From Actinoplanes sp. DH11 (GTDB lineage Bacteria > Actinomycetota > Actinomycetes > Mycobacteriales > Micromonosporaceae), in contig NZ_JAHWGU010000006.1 of NCBI RefSeq assembly GCF_020873875.1, positions 62,001 to 126,000 on the forward strand: DNA of 64,000 nt. The letters run 5' to 3'. The position numbers and the translations under genes were made by a program. This document shows positions 7,949 through 16,074 of the stretch, piece after piece. The notes below the pieces were generated by a model. The model had not been told where the DNA came from. It saw nothing but the letters and a program-made list of their open reading frames with translations, and ran no database searches. Position 1 is the first letter of the stretch, and the number at the start of each line of letters is the position of its first letter.

Positions 7949-8302
7949 GGAACCATGCCATCGCTCGTACGGGTGCCCGGCAAGTCCCCTGGCGGGGGAT
8001 GGACGTGAATGTGCACAAGGTGTCCGACATCAGTAGGTACGCCCGCATCCGACGCGGCGGTCATGCGGTTATCGGGTCGGAAGCGACACTTATGCGCGAT
8101 TTGCACCAACGGAACCGAACGGACCCGGGCCGGCCCGGATAGGGCCAAAGGACTCGGGACCACGACCCAAACGCCGACCGCGACCCGACCTGGACCTGGA
8201 CCTGGATACGGATAGGGACCAGGACCAGGACCTGAACCGGGCCGGTAAGACATGCCGACCGGCGGCTTCTGCCGGCGGCCTAGTGATACGCGGAAGGAAT
8301 CG
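7949..8302. other. Gene-free upstream region
   Basis: No convincing gene. It contains a 6-bp microsatellite-like stretch around 8185-8240 (GACCTG repeats, then GGACCA repeats, roughly mirror images) and the ribosome-binding site of the next gene (AAGG at 8294-8297). Confidence 0.5.
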
Positions 8303-9484
8303 ATGGCTGTCACCCCGCGGGGATCTGATGACCCGCACGAGATCTCGGTGACGCCGCGCCCTCCGGATGTGCAGGCAACCCATCCGGACGATGCCACCCC
8401 CCAGGTGGCCGCGCGGCAGGATGATGCCACCCAGGTGTTCGCGCAGCAGCACGATGCGACGCAGCAGCACGATGCGACGCAGCAGCACGATGCGACGCAG
8501 CAGCACGATGCGACGCAGCAGCACGATGCGACGCAGATGAACGATGCGACGCAGATGTTCGCGCGGCCGGGCGACGCAGGTCAGGCGCCCGCCCGGCTGG
8601 GCGACGCCACGCAAGTGATCGCGCGGCTGGGCGACGCGGGTCAGGTGCCCGCGCGGCAGAACGACGCCACCCAGATGATCGCGCGGCAGGAGGAGGACGA
8701 AAGCCGCGGCGTACGGCCTCGGCTGGGCGCCACCCTCGTCATGCCGCGCGTGGAACGGCCGGCCTGGCGTGCCGTCGAGCCGGAGGACGTCGCCCGGCGG
8801 GCCCGTCGGATGCGGCGGCGCAAGTTGCTCAGCATGGTGTCCGCGGCGACGGGGCTGACGGTCGTGGTCACCGGTGCCTGGGCGTTGGCGCGCACCGAGC
8901 CTGGCGAGCCCACGTTCGCCCAGGCGGAGCCGGTGATTTCGTACGCGGAGGCGGAGACGAGCAGCGCTCCCGGTGCGGTCGCGCCTTACCCGCCGCTGGG
9001 GGCGAGCCCGGACGGTTCGGCGCAGGCGGTCACGCCGTCGCCGGATGCCGGTCGGCGTTCGGGGAAGCCGAAGGCACGGAAGAGTCGTGGCGCGCGCGAC
9101 CGCGGCAGTGAGTCGCCCGCCGCGTCACCGGCCGGTCCGCGGGTGGCCCGCGGCGACGACGAGGATCCGCCCGCCACGCCTGCCGCACCGGCTGCCGAGG
9201 TGTCGATCGGCAGCCCGCAGGACGGTGCGACGGTCGAGGGCAGCGTCACGGTCAGTGGGGATGCCGAGGTGCCGGTGGGCTATCAGGTGTGGTTGCTGTC
9301 CCGGCCCGCTGGTGACGGCGACTTCGAGCCGGAGGGCGGTTGCGGGAGCGGCGAGACCTACGTCTGCGATCCGGTGACACTGGGTGAGGCGGGAACGTAC
9401 CGGTTCGCCGTCGTCGTCGCCGAGTCGGCCCAGTCGGAGCCGCTGGCCCGCCAGGAAGTCACGGTCCAGCGAGCCGCCGAATAG
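8303..9484 (+). CDS. Single-pass membrane protein with DATQ-repeat cytoplasmic tail and extracellular Ig-like domain
   Basis: 393 residues from the ATG behind GGAAGGAA; a longer in-frame start lies at 8252. Residues about 30-128 are a repeat region with five exact QQHDAT units and variants ending in DATQ(V/M)(F/I)AR. A basic stretch (ARRARRMRRRKL) and a membrane helix (about 175-196, LSMVSAATGLTVVVTGAWAL) follow. Next is a Ser/Pro/Lys-rich linker, then a C-terminal domain (VSIGSPQDGATVEGSVTVSG) with two cysteines that looks like a Gmad2/Ig-like surface module. N-in/C-out topology is predicted by the positive-inside rule. The tail resembles a phosphothreonine docking array; that is inference. 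Confidence 0.75.
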   Translation: MAVTPRGSDDPHEISVTPRPPDVQATHPDDATPQVAARQDDATQVFAQQHDATQQHDATQQHDATQQHDATQQHDATQMNDATQMFARPGDAGQAPARLGDATQVIARLGDAGQVPARQNDATQMIARQEEDESRGVRPRLGATLVMPRVERPAWRAVEPEDVARRARRMRRRKLLSMVSAATGLTVVVTGAWALARTEPGEPTFAQAEPVISYAEAETSSAPGAVAPYPPLGASPDGSAQAVTPSPDAGRRSGKPKARKSRGARDRGSESPAASPAGPRVARGDDEDPPATPAAPAAEVSIGSPQDGATVEGSVTVSGDAEVPVGYQVWLLSRPAGDGDFEPEGGCGSGETYVCDPVTLGEAGTYRFAVVVAESAQSEPLARQEVTVQRAAE

Positions 9485-9494
9485 GGAGCGGGCC

Positions 9495-9600
9495 GCCCAC
9501 CAGCGGGAAGACCGGCGGAAAGATCAGCTGGAAGACCGGCGGAAAGATCAGCGGGAGGACCGGCGGGGCAGATCAGCGGGCAGATCAGCGGGCGGGCCGG
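9495..9600. repeat. Tandem array at the 3' end of the hydrolase gene
   Basis: Degenerate units of the form AGACCGGCGGAAAGATCAGC and CAGATCAGCGGG. The array lies between two convergent genes and runs into the last codons of the alpha/beta hydrolase, whose C-terminus (PPADLPADLPRRSSR) is repeat-derived. Confidence 0.7.
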
Positions 9601-10426
9601 CGGCCAGGTGTGGGCGGACCAGGGCGGCGAACTCCTCCGGTCTCTCGATCTGGGGCATGTGCCCGGTCCTGCCGAACAGGTGGCTCTGGGCGTGCGGGAA
9701 CGCCGCCCGGGCCGCCGCCAGGTGGGCGCACGGCAGGATCGTGTCGCGGTCGCCCCAGATCAGCATCGTGGGTTTCGGGTGGGCCGCGACCCGTTGCAGC
9801 AGCGTCGTCCGCCAGGGTGCGGCGACGCCGCGGAAGCCGCCCAGGGCCTTGGCGATCTCCAGGTAGACGGGTACGAAGTCCGGCTGCTGGGCGATCTTGA
9901 TGGCCGTCGCGACGCGTTCCGGGGTGACCATGGCCCGGTCGGCGAAGAGGGTGCGTTCGACGCGTGGGGCGGTGCGGCTGTCGATCCGGGTGAGCAGCCG
10001 GCGGCCGATGCCGGGGACGGCGAGCAGGCGCAGGGCGATGGTGACCTCTTTGCCGAAGCCGGCACTGTTCACCAGCGTCAGCGTGGACACCCGCTCGGGG
10101 GTGTCGGCCAGCATGGTCATCGCGACGGCCCCGCCGAGGGAGTTGCCCATCAGGTGTACCGGCCGGGTTTCGCCGAGGGCGTCGAGCGCCGCCCGGACGC
10201 CGCCGGCGAGGGAGTCCAGTGTGGTGGGTTCGGGCAGGCGCTGGGAGAGGCCGCAACCGGGCATGTCCAGGCTGATCACCCGGTGGTCGTCGCCGAGCAG
10301 GTCGTGCTGGCAGGACCAGTCCTCCAGGCTGCGGCCGATGCCGTGCAGGAGCAGGACGGGCGGGGCGGCCGGGTCGCCGGAGTCGTGGAGGCGGAGACGC
10401 GTACCCCGTACATCTATGAATTTCAA
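9548..10426 (-). CDS. Alpha/beta-hydrolase
   Basis: 292 residues with the fold's landmarks in order: VLLLHGIGRSLEDW (oxyanion loop), LMGNSLGGAVA (nucleophile Ser), IWGDRDTILP (acid Asp), and GRTGHMPQIERP (His). The start is a TTG at 10426 whose TTGA overlaps the SDR stop; no ATG or GTG fits. It is the last gene of the TetR-controlled oxidation cluster. It could hydrolyse the ester or lactone made by the Baeyer-Villiger-type monooxygenase upstream (inference from context). The tail past about residue 275 is low complexity. Confidence 0.88.
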   Translation of the reverse strand: MKFIDVRGTRLRLHDSGDPAAPPVLLLHGIGRSLEDWSCQHDLLGDDHRVISLDMPGCGLSQRLPEPTTLDSLAGGVRAALDALGETRPVHLMGNSLGGAVAMTMLADTPERVSTLTLVNSAGFGKEVTIALRLLAVPGIGRRLLTRIDSRTAPRVERTLFADRAMVTPERVATAIKIAQQPDFVPVYLEIAKALGGFRGVAAPWRTTLLQRVAAHPKPTMLIWGDRDTILPCAHLAAARAAFPHAQSHLFGRTGHMPQIERPEEFAALVRPHLAAGPPADLPADLPRRSSR

Positions 10427-11271
10427 TGCTGGACCACCTTGGCGCGGGAGCCGGACGCGGCGGTGAGCGCGCGCACGATCCGCGCGTGACCGACCGGCAG
10501 GAGCCTGGCCAGCAGGTCGGGGGCTTTGGCGCTGGAGGCGATGAGCAGTCGCGCCTGGCGCTTCGCGACGGCGCGCAGGATCTGCTCCGCGGCCTTGTCG
10601 GCGGGGAAGCTGAGCAGCGCGGCGAACAGCTTGCGGTTGGGTTCGATCTCTTCTTCCGGGACGTGTACGCCCACCAGCGCACTTTCCGCGATCCTGGTCC
10701 GGATGCCACCGGGGTGCACGGTGGTCACGCCGATCCCGTCGTCGGCGAGTTCGCTGCGCAGGCATTCGCTCAGCCCGCGCAGGGCGAACTTGCTGGCGCT
10801 GTAGGCGGACTGGCCGGGCGGCGCGATCAGCCCGAACAGGCTGGAGACGTTCACCAGGTGCGAACCGGCGGTGAGCGCGGGCCGCAGGGTGTGCGTGAGC
10901 AGCATCGGGGCGCGGAAGTTCACGTTCATCACGGTCTCGAACTGTTCGACGGAGACCTGGTCGAAGCGGCCGCCGAGCGCGATGCCGGCATTGTTGATCA
11001 GCAGGCCGAGCTGGGGATGTTCGGCGAGGACGCGGGTGCCGAGGCCTTCGACGGCGGACCGGTCGGCCAGGTCGGCGACGATCGTGGTGACGGTGAGGCC
11101 GGGGTGGGCGTGCCGGATCCGGCCGGCGACGGGTTCGAGACGGGCCGCGTCGACGTCGACGAGGACGAGGTCGCTGCCGCGCTGGGCCAGGCCGTAGGCG
11201 AGGTGTTCGCCGATGCCGCCGGCCGCGCCGGTCAGGACGGCGGTCTGTCCGGCGAAACGGTAGGGCTTCAT
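10423..11271 (-). CDS. Short-chain dehydrogenase/reductase
   Basis: 282 residues. It has the Rossmann motif TGAAGGIGEHLA, an acidic residue after the second strand (LVLVDVDAARL, favouring NAD), the NNAG motif (LLINNAGIAL), and catalytic Ser (NVSSLFG) and YSASK. ATGA overlap with the upstream monooxygenase and overlap with the downstream hydrolase put it in one operon. It probably oxidises an alcohol to the ketone used by the monooxygenase, or reduces a product. It is long enough to carry a C-terminal helical extension. Confidence 0.9.
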   Translation of the reverse strand: MKPYRFAGQTAVLTGAAGGIGEHLAYGLAQRGSDLVLVDVDAARLEPVAGRIRHAHPGLTVTTIVADLADRSAVEGLGTRVLAEHPQLGLLINNAGIALGGRFDQVSVEQFETVMNVNFRAPMLLTHTLRPALTAGSHLVNVSSLFGLIAPPGQSAYSASKFALRGLSECLRSELADDGIGVTTVHPGGIRTRIAESALVGVHVPEEEIEPNRKLFAALLSFPADKAAEQILRAVAKRQARLLIASSAKAPDLLARLLPVGHARIVRALTAASGSRAKVVQH

Positions 11272-12725
11272 GAGGCCACCTTTTCCTGGGGTACGGGCAC
11301 GCGGGTGAAAGTCATGTCGCGGGTGACGTCGGCACGCGGCGTGGTGAGCAGGTCGCGCAGGTAGTTCTGCCGCACGATCCACGGGTCCCGGTCGCCCTGC
11401 CGGGGGAACTTGTCCAGGGCCCGCTGCACGTACCCGGAGGAGAGGTCGATCAGCGGGCGCCCGCTGCGCGCCGGTGCGGTGGGTGTCGCGGTCGCCCAGC
11501 GGTGGCGGTCCATGTGGTCGAGCAGTTTGAGCACGTACCGGTGGGAGAGGTCAGCGCGGAGCGTCCAGGAGGCGTTGGTGTAGCCGATGCAGTACGCGAA
11601 GTTCGGCACGCCGCTGAGCATCACGCCTCGGTAGGCGGCGTGCTGTCCGATGTCGATCGGCGTGCCGTCGACCGTGAGCGCGACGCCGCCGACCGCCTGC
11701 AGCGTCAGGCCGGTCGCCGTGACCACCAGATCGGCCTTGAGGATCCGGCCGGATCGCAGCCGGATGCCCTCCGGGACGAACGTGTCGATGTGGTCGGTCA
11801 CCACCGACGCCCGGCCCTGTCTGATCGCCTCGAACAGGTCGCCCGACGGGATCACGCAGAGCCGCTGGTCCCAGGGGTCGTAGCGGGGCTTGAAGTGCTC
11901 GTCCACATATCCCGGGTCCTCCAGGTAGCGCAGGGCGAGCCCGCGCAGCGCCCGGCGCACGAGCTGCGGCCGCCGCCGGGCCAGCTGATAGAACCCCTGC
12001 GTCAGGACGATGTTCTTGGCGCGCGCGACCCGGTGCGCCGCCGCGGGTGGCAGGACGCGGTGGGCCAGGTCGGCGAGAGCGTCGCGGTTGGGCAGGGCGG
12101 TGACGTACGTCGGTGAGCGCTGGAGCATCGTGACGTGTTCCGCCTCGCCGGCCATGGCGGGCACCAGGGTGATCGCGGTGGCACCACTGCCGATCACGAC
12201 GACCCGCTTGCCGGTGTGGTCGAGGTCCGCCGGCCAGAACTGCGGGTGCACCACCGTGCCGGCGAAGTCCCCGGCGCCGGGGAAGTCCGGCCGGTACCCG
12301 TCGTCGTAGCTGTAGTAGCCGCTGCACCCGTAGAGGAAGTCGCAGGTCAGCACGGTGCCGTCGGCGGTGCGCACAGTCCAGCGGGCATCCGGCGTGGACC
12401 AGTCGGCGCGGACCACCCGGGCGTTGAACCGGATGTGCGCGGTGATCCCGGCCTCGTCCGCGGTGTCCTGGATGTACTGCCGGATTTTGTCGCCGCCGGC
12501 GAGCGACTCCGGTTCGCGCCACGGCCGGAACGGATAGCTCAGCGTGTACATGTCCGAATCAGATCGGACGCCCGGGTAGCGGAACAGGTCCCAGGTGCCA
12601 CCGATCGCGGCCCGGGACTCCAGGATCGCGTACGTGTCGCCGGGGCGCTGCTTCTGCAACCGCCAGGCGGCACCGATCCCGGACAGCCCGGCCCCGATGA
12701 TCAGTACGTCGAAGTGCTCAGTCAC
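11268..12725 (-). CDS. Baeyer-Villiger-type flavin monooxygenase
   Basis: 485 residues from a GTG start. FAD-binding GAGLSGIGAAWRL at the N-terminus, the FRYPGVRSDSDMYTLSYPF block typical of this group, and the fingerprint FAGTVVHPQFWP, which fits FxGxxxHxxxW(P/D). The NADPH site reads VVIGSGATAITLVPAM. It would insert oxygen next to a ketone, or oxidise a heteroatom, using NADPH and FAD. It overlaps DUF4873 upstream by 8 bp and the SDR downstream by 4 bp. Confidence 0.92.
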   Translation of the reverse strand: MTEHFDVLIIGAGLSGIGAAWRLQKQRPGDTYAILESRAAIGGTWDLFRYPGVRSDSDMYTLSYPFRPWREPESLAGGDKIRQYIQDTADEAGITAHIRFNARVVRADWSTPDARWTVRTADGTVLTCDFLYGCSGYYSYDDGYRPDFPGAGDFAGTVVHPQFWPADLDHTGKRVVVIGSGATAITLVPAMAGEAEHVTMLQRSPTYVTALPNRDALADLAHRVLPPAAAHRVARAKNIVLTQGFYQLARRRPQLVRRALRGLALRYLEDPGYVDEHFKPRYDPWDQRLCVIPSGDLFEAIRQGRASVVTDHIDTFVPEGIRLRSGRILKADLVVTATGLTLQAVGGVALTVDGTPIDIGQHAAYRGVMLSGVPNFAYCIGYTNASWTLRADLSHRYVLKLLDHMDRHRWATATPTAPARSGRPLIDLSSGYVQRALDKFPRQGDRDPWIVRQNYLRDLLTTPRADVTRDMTFTRVPVPQEKVAS

Positions 12726-13065
12726 GTGTCACTCTTTCCTGCCGTGCGTACCAGGGTGGTGTCCCGGTGCCGGAGATCCGTACCCCGCCCCAGGGGTCGG
12801 GTTCGCTGAGCTTGACCGGCGTCTCCCGGTTGTCGATGACGATCAGGGCCTGCCGCAGGCCGCCGCTGACGCGTTCGCGCAGCGTGTCGTCCGGTTCGGT
12901 GCGGCCGGCCCAGCGGAAGCGGCCCTCGACCGGCTCGAACCGTGCCGACATCCGGACCTCGACGGTGCGCTCCTCGCCGCTCTTTCCGCCGCCGCTCTTT
13001 CCGCCGCTGCCGCCGGCCGGTAGTCGCAGGACCGCCGGTCCGCGGTACTCCTCCTCGTCCGTCAC
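12718..13065 (-). CDS. DUF4873 protein
   Basis: 115 residues. The start is a GTG whose GTGA overlaps the TetR stop. After an acidic/Gly-rich N-terminus (EEEYRGPAVLRLPAGGSGGK) comes the DUF4873 pattern: RTVEVRMSARFEPVEGRFRW, LRERVSGGLRQALIVIDNRE, and a final WGGVRISGTGTPPW. This domain often occurs beside or fused to flavin monooxygenases in mycobacteria and relatives, so a partner or substrate-binding role is likely. The Gly/Lys stretch is a short in-frame repeat (SGGKSGGGKSG). Confidence 0.85.
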   Translation of the reverse strand: MTDEEEYRGPAVLRLPAGGSGGKSGGGKSGEERTVEVRMSARFEPVEGRFRWAGRTEPDDTLRERVSGGLRQALIVIDNRETPVKLSEPDPWGGVRISGTGTPPWYARQERVTRD

Positions 13066-13751
13066 TGTTCCTCCGCCCACTCGTGTGCCGCCAGTCCGCC
13101 GGGCGTGTCGGCTGCCCGGCGCATCCCGGAGATCCCGGTCCACAGGAACGTGGTCAGGTATTCGGCGAGCGCCTCCCGGCTGATCGGCTGCTGCTGCCGG
13201 AGCCACCAGTCACCGACCGACTGCACGTAGCCGACCACCCCGTACGCCCAGGGCAGCGCCGCACCGGAGTCCAGGCCGCGTGCCCGCAGCCGGTCCCCGA
13301 AGATCCTCGCGAGTCCGCTGGCCACGGTGTCCATAACGTCGGCGACCACGTCCCGGTGTCGGGCGATGTCCGGCTGGTGCACCACGAACCGGTAGAGGTT
13401 GAGGTCGGCCTCGATCTGCGCCAGGTAGACGTCGATCACCGCGGCCACGACGGCCCGCTCCTCGCGGACGCCCGCCACGGCCGGGACCATCGCCTCCAGG
13501 ATGATCTCGCCGGCCTGCTGGCCGACCGCCAGCCACAGCTCGCTCTTGTCGGCGAAATAGCGGTAGAGCACCGGCTTGCTCACGCCGGCGTGCGCGGCGA
13601 TCGCCTCCATGCCGATGTCCGGCCCGTGCTGCCGGATCGCCTCGATGGCCGCCGAGGTCAGCTCGGCTCGGCGTTGTTCGCGATGGGTGTCCCAGCGGCC
13701 TCGACGGCCGTCGTTCTTCCCGGGATTGACGGGTGGGGTGACCGGGCTCAT
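13062..13751 (-). CDS. TetR-family regulator of the monooxygenase cluster
   Basis: 229 residues from the ATG at 13751. Its N-terminal HTH reads AIEAIRQHGPDIGMEAIAAH then AGVSKPVLYRYFADKSEL, followed by an all-helical ligand domain. A longer start at 13787 is rejected because it would place the palindromic operator inside the coding region. It is first in the operon with DUF4873 (GTGA overlap), the monooxygenase, SDR and hydrolase, and divergent from the AurF-like gene, so it likely controls both directions. Confidence 0.9.
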   Translation of the reverse strand: MSPVTPPVNPGKNDGRRGRWDTHREQRRAELTSAAIEAIRQHGPDIGMEAIAAHAGVSKPVLYRYFADKSELWLAVGQQAGEIILEAMVPAVAGVREERAVVAAVIDVYLAQIEADLNLYRFVVHQPDIARHRDVVADVMDTVASGLARIFGDRLRARGLDSGAALPWAYGVVGYVQSVGDWWLRQQQPISREALAEYLTTFLWTGISGMRRAADTPGGLAAHEWAEEQ

Positions 13752-13761
13752 AGTACTAGAA

Positions 13762-13782
13762 GTAACTGTTACCGCCGGTAAC
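13762..13782. promoter_or_regulatory. TetR operator (overlapping GTAAC palindromes)
   Basis: GTTACCG-C-CGGTAAC (13768-13782) is a perfect 7-bp palindrome around a single base. It overlaps GTAAC-T-GTTAC (13762-13772), giving three half-sites in 21 bp. It lies 11 bp upstream of the tetR start and 30 bp upstream of the divergent AurF-like gene. Confidence 0.75.
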
Positions 13783-13811
13783 GTCAAGGACTTCTTGCGT
13801 TGGAGGCCTCC

Positions 13812-14711
13812 ATGACCACCGTGACTCCGCCCGACCGTGACCGCACCGCCACCCGGCTGCTCCGTTCGTCAGCGGAGCACTCGTACGACCCCGAAGTGGA
13901 GATCGACTGGGAGGCGCCGTTCGCCCCCGGCAAGTTCTTCGTCCCGCCGCACCGGTCCAGCCTCTACGGCACCGCCCTCTGGGACCGGATGACCGAGGAG
14001 CAGCGGATCGAACTCACCAAGCACGAGGTCGCGAGCATCGCAGGCCTCGGCGTCTGGTTCGAGACGATCCTCATGCAGCTGCTGATCCGCGACTACTTCA
14101 AGCAGGACCCGACCGCTGCCCACGCCCAGTACGCGCTCACCGAGATCGGCGACGAGTGCCGCCACTCGGTGATGTTCGGCCGGATGATCGGCCGCCTGGA
14201 CACCCCGCTCTACCAGCCCGACGGCGTCAACCAGTGGCTCGGCAGATGGATCGCGCACACCGGCACCGGCCCGCGCATGTTCGCCGCCATCCTGATCGCC
14301 GAGGAGATCCTGGACACCCTGCAACGCGAGGCGATGGCCGACGAGACCGTGCAGCCCCTGGTCCGGATGGTCTCCCGCGTCCACGTCGTCGAGGAGGCGC
14401 GGCACGTGCGGTACGCCCGGGAGGAACTCGCCCGCCAGATCCGCCTCGCCGGCCGGGGACGACTCGCCTTCGACCGGCTGGTGATCGCCCGCGCGGCCTA
14501 CCTGACCGGCCGCCGTCTCATCGACCCGCGCGTCTACCGGGCCGTCGGGATCTCGCCCGAGGAGGGGCGGCGGGCGGCCTGGGCCAACCCGTACCACCGG
14601 GAGACCATGCGGTGGGCGGGGGAGCGCGTGGTCGCGTACCTCCAGGATCTGGACCTGATCGGCGGCCCCGGCGTGCGCCTGTGGCGGGCCTCGGGACTTC
14701 TGGCGGGCTGA
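13812..14711 (+). CDS. AurF-like diiron oxygenase
   Basis: 299 residues from the ATG behind GGAGG (13802-13806). A ferritin-like helical protein with iron-ligand motifs: Glu in TKHEVASIAGL, EIGDECRHSVMF (E..xxH), ILIAEEILDTLQRE, and VHVVEEARHVRYAREEL. This matches the p-aminobenzoate N-oxygenase/AurF family. It would use a diiron centre and O2 to oxidise an amine or hydrocarbon. It is divergent from the tetR operon and shares its operator, so it probably acts in the same pathway. Confidence 0.88.
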   Translation: MTTVTPPDRDRTATRLLRSSAEHSYDPEVEIDWEAPFAPGKFFVPPHRSSLYGTALWDRMTEEQRIELTKHEVASIAGLGVWFETILMQLLIRDYFKQDPTAAHAQYALTEIGDECRHSVMFGRMIGRLDTPLYQPDGVNQWLGRWIAHTGTGPRMFAAILIAEEILDTLQREAMADETVQPLVRMVSRVHVVEEARHVRYAREELARQIRLAGRGRLAFDRLVIARAAYLTGRRLIDPRVYRAVGISPEEGRRAAWANPYHRETMRWAGERVVAYLQDLDLIGGPGVRLWRASGLLAG

Positions 14712-14781
14712 CTCTCCCGGGTCCGGCGTCCATCGCGTCCCGGGATCACGCTATCTCCCATGGGGGTTGTAGGGTATCCGG

Positions 14782-15135
14782 ATGGACATCGCGTACCAGG
14801 ACGCCGCCGTGCGCATCGCCGGCAAGCGGCCCGTCACGACCCGGTGGTGGGAACCGCTCGCGTACCACGCCCCGACCGCACTGTTCTGGCTCGCACTGAC
14901 CGCCCTCTACGCGGTCGTCACCGGCTGGGGTGCGCGGGCCCACGCGCCGGTCGCCGTGGTTCTTGACGGCACGCTGCTGCTGGTCGCGGCGGCGTGCTGC
15001 CTGGTCGCGGCTCTCGCCGCCGCGGACCGGCGGAACAGCGTCCGGCGCCGGCGGCGCATCGCGGTCCTGTGTGGCCTGCTGCTGACATCGTCGCTGGCCG
15101 GCGGGCTTGCGCTGGGCTGGTGGGCGGGCATGTGA
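14782..15135 (+). CDS. Small membrane protein, three helices
   Basis: 117 residues with three hydrophobic segments (APTALFWLALTALYAVVTGW; VLDGTLLLVAAACCLVAALA; RIAVLCGLLLTSSLAGGLAL) separated by a basic loop (RRNSVRRRRR). No family is recognised. TAGGGT at 14770-14775, close upstream of the ATG, could be a -10 box for a nearly leaderless message. There is no operon context. Confidence 0.7.
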   Translation: MDIAYQDAAVRIAGKRPVTTRWWEPLAYHAPTALFWLALTALYAVVTGWGARAHAPVAVVLDGTLLLVAAACCLVAALAAADRRNSVRRRRRIAVLCGLLLTSSLAGGLALGWWAGM

Positions 15136-15325
15136 GGCCCCTTCGTGTACGGGCTGAGCGTCCCGCCCATGCGCCGGTCTGAGCGTCCCGCCCATCCACC
15201 GGCCTGAGCGCCCCGTCACGCGCCGTGCGCGCATGGCGTGCGGGATGTCGAGGCCGCGGCGTGGTGCTTCCTGCCCCTCGGCTTCTTGCGGTCAGTGGCC
15301 CGCTGCGGTGGGTCCGCGTGGCGTT
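15136..15325. repeat. Tandem array and left flank of palindrome copy 2
   Basis: 15155-15225 holds three degenerate copies of a unit of the form CTGAGCGTCCCGCCCATGCG. From about 15240 the sequence (GGCGTGGTG...CTGCCCCTCGGCT...GGCCCGCTGCGGTGGG) resembles the left flank of palindrome copy 1. Confidence 0.6.
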
Positions 15326-15400
15326 GTTGATCTGCTAGCGCTACGAAATCGCTGTGATCATGGGCCCGAAACCGCGATTTCGCATCGCTAGCAGATCAAC
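15326..15400 (-). repeat. Dispersed 75-bp palindrome, copy 2
   Basis: Arms 15326-15352 and 15374-15400 (GTTGATCTGCTAGCG outer part) with a 21-nt loop starting TGTGATCATGGG. Inverted orientation relative to copy 1: the CTACG arm comes first and the GATGC arm second. It is preceded by GCGTGGCGT and followed by TTCTCGACAGGG. Confidence 0.95.
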
Positions 15401-15639
15401 TTCTCGACAGGGCCACGGTGGGGGACGCCTCTGCCCTATCGATTGATCGGTCACCCCGGGTCATCGGGATGGTGCTGTCGGTGAGGAGGGTGATGGACGT
15501 CGCTCGGGTGCGGGACGGGTTCGGGTCGGTTGCGGGTGGACGGACGCCGGACGGCTGACCCGGAGGTTGCCTTGTGGTCGCGGAATCGGACGGACGGTGG
15601 GTTCGCGGACGCCCCGGCGCGTGCGAGATTGGCGCGATC

Positions 15640-15849
15640 ATGACGCATGCCGGGGAGCTGGGATCGATGGACGAGGCGCTGGTTGCCTACAACGCCGGCC
15701 TGATGGACGGTGCGGCCGGCTGCCGGGACGCGCAGATCGCCGAGGACCCCGAGTGGGGCGCCGACTACCGGATCGGGCTGCTCGACGGGCGGATCGCGGC
15801 GTTCCAGCTGCGCGCCGAGATCCGACGGCTGCTGGCCGGCGAGGGCTGA
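15640..15849 (+). CDS. Small hypothetical protein
   Basis: 69 residues from the ATG at 15640. Another in-frame ATG at 15667 has GGGGAGCTGGG upstream and would give 60 residues. The sequence is helical and acidic (EALVAYNAGLMDGAAGCRDA; WGADYRIGLLDGRIAAFQLR) with a single Cys. The AYNAGLMDGAAG and YRIGLLDGRIAAFQ segments look like two related helices. It is not recognised. Confidence 0.55.
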   Translation: MTHAGELGSMDEALVAYNAGLMDGAAGCRDAQIAEDPEWGADYRIGLLDGRIAAFQLRAEIRRLLAGEG

Positions 15850-15931
15850 GCAGGCCGGGCTGGGCGGGGGCGGCTGCGGGGGTTCGTTCCGGGTGGGTGA
15901 TCAAGTGCTCACAACGGTGGGCGGCTGCCAA

Positions 15932-15980
15932 GTGACCGGCCGTTATTGTCGCGGAAACATGGCATTGCCGGTTCGGAAAT
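15932..15980 (+). promoter_or_regulatory. Candidate GlnR-type box upstream of the nnaR-like gene
   Basis: GAAAC (15954-15958) and GAAAT (15976-15980) are spaced exactly 22 bp, and GTGAC (15932-15936) is a further 22 bp upstream of GAAAC. GlnR boxes in actinobacteria have GTNAC and GAAAC half-sites in an 11-bp register. The two GAAA half-sites fit well; the intervening GTNAC positions (TTATT, TTGCC) are poor. Confidence 0.4.
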
Positions 15981-16074
15981 GAGGCCTTAGGAGTCTTGCG
16001 GCGGGGCTTGTTCCCGGCGGGCGCGCGGCACGGGTTCGTCGGAGGGCAGCACGGCGGCACAGGATGGGGACCGG

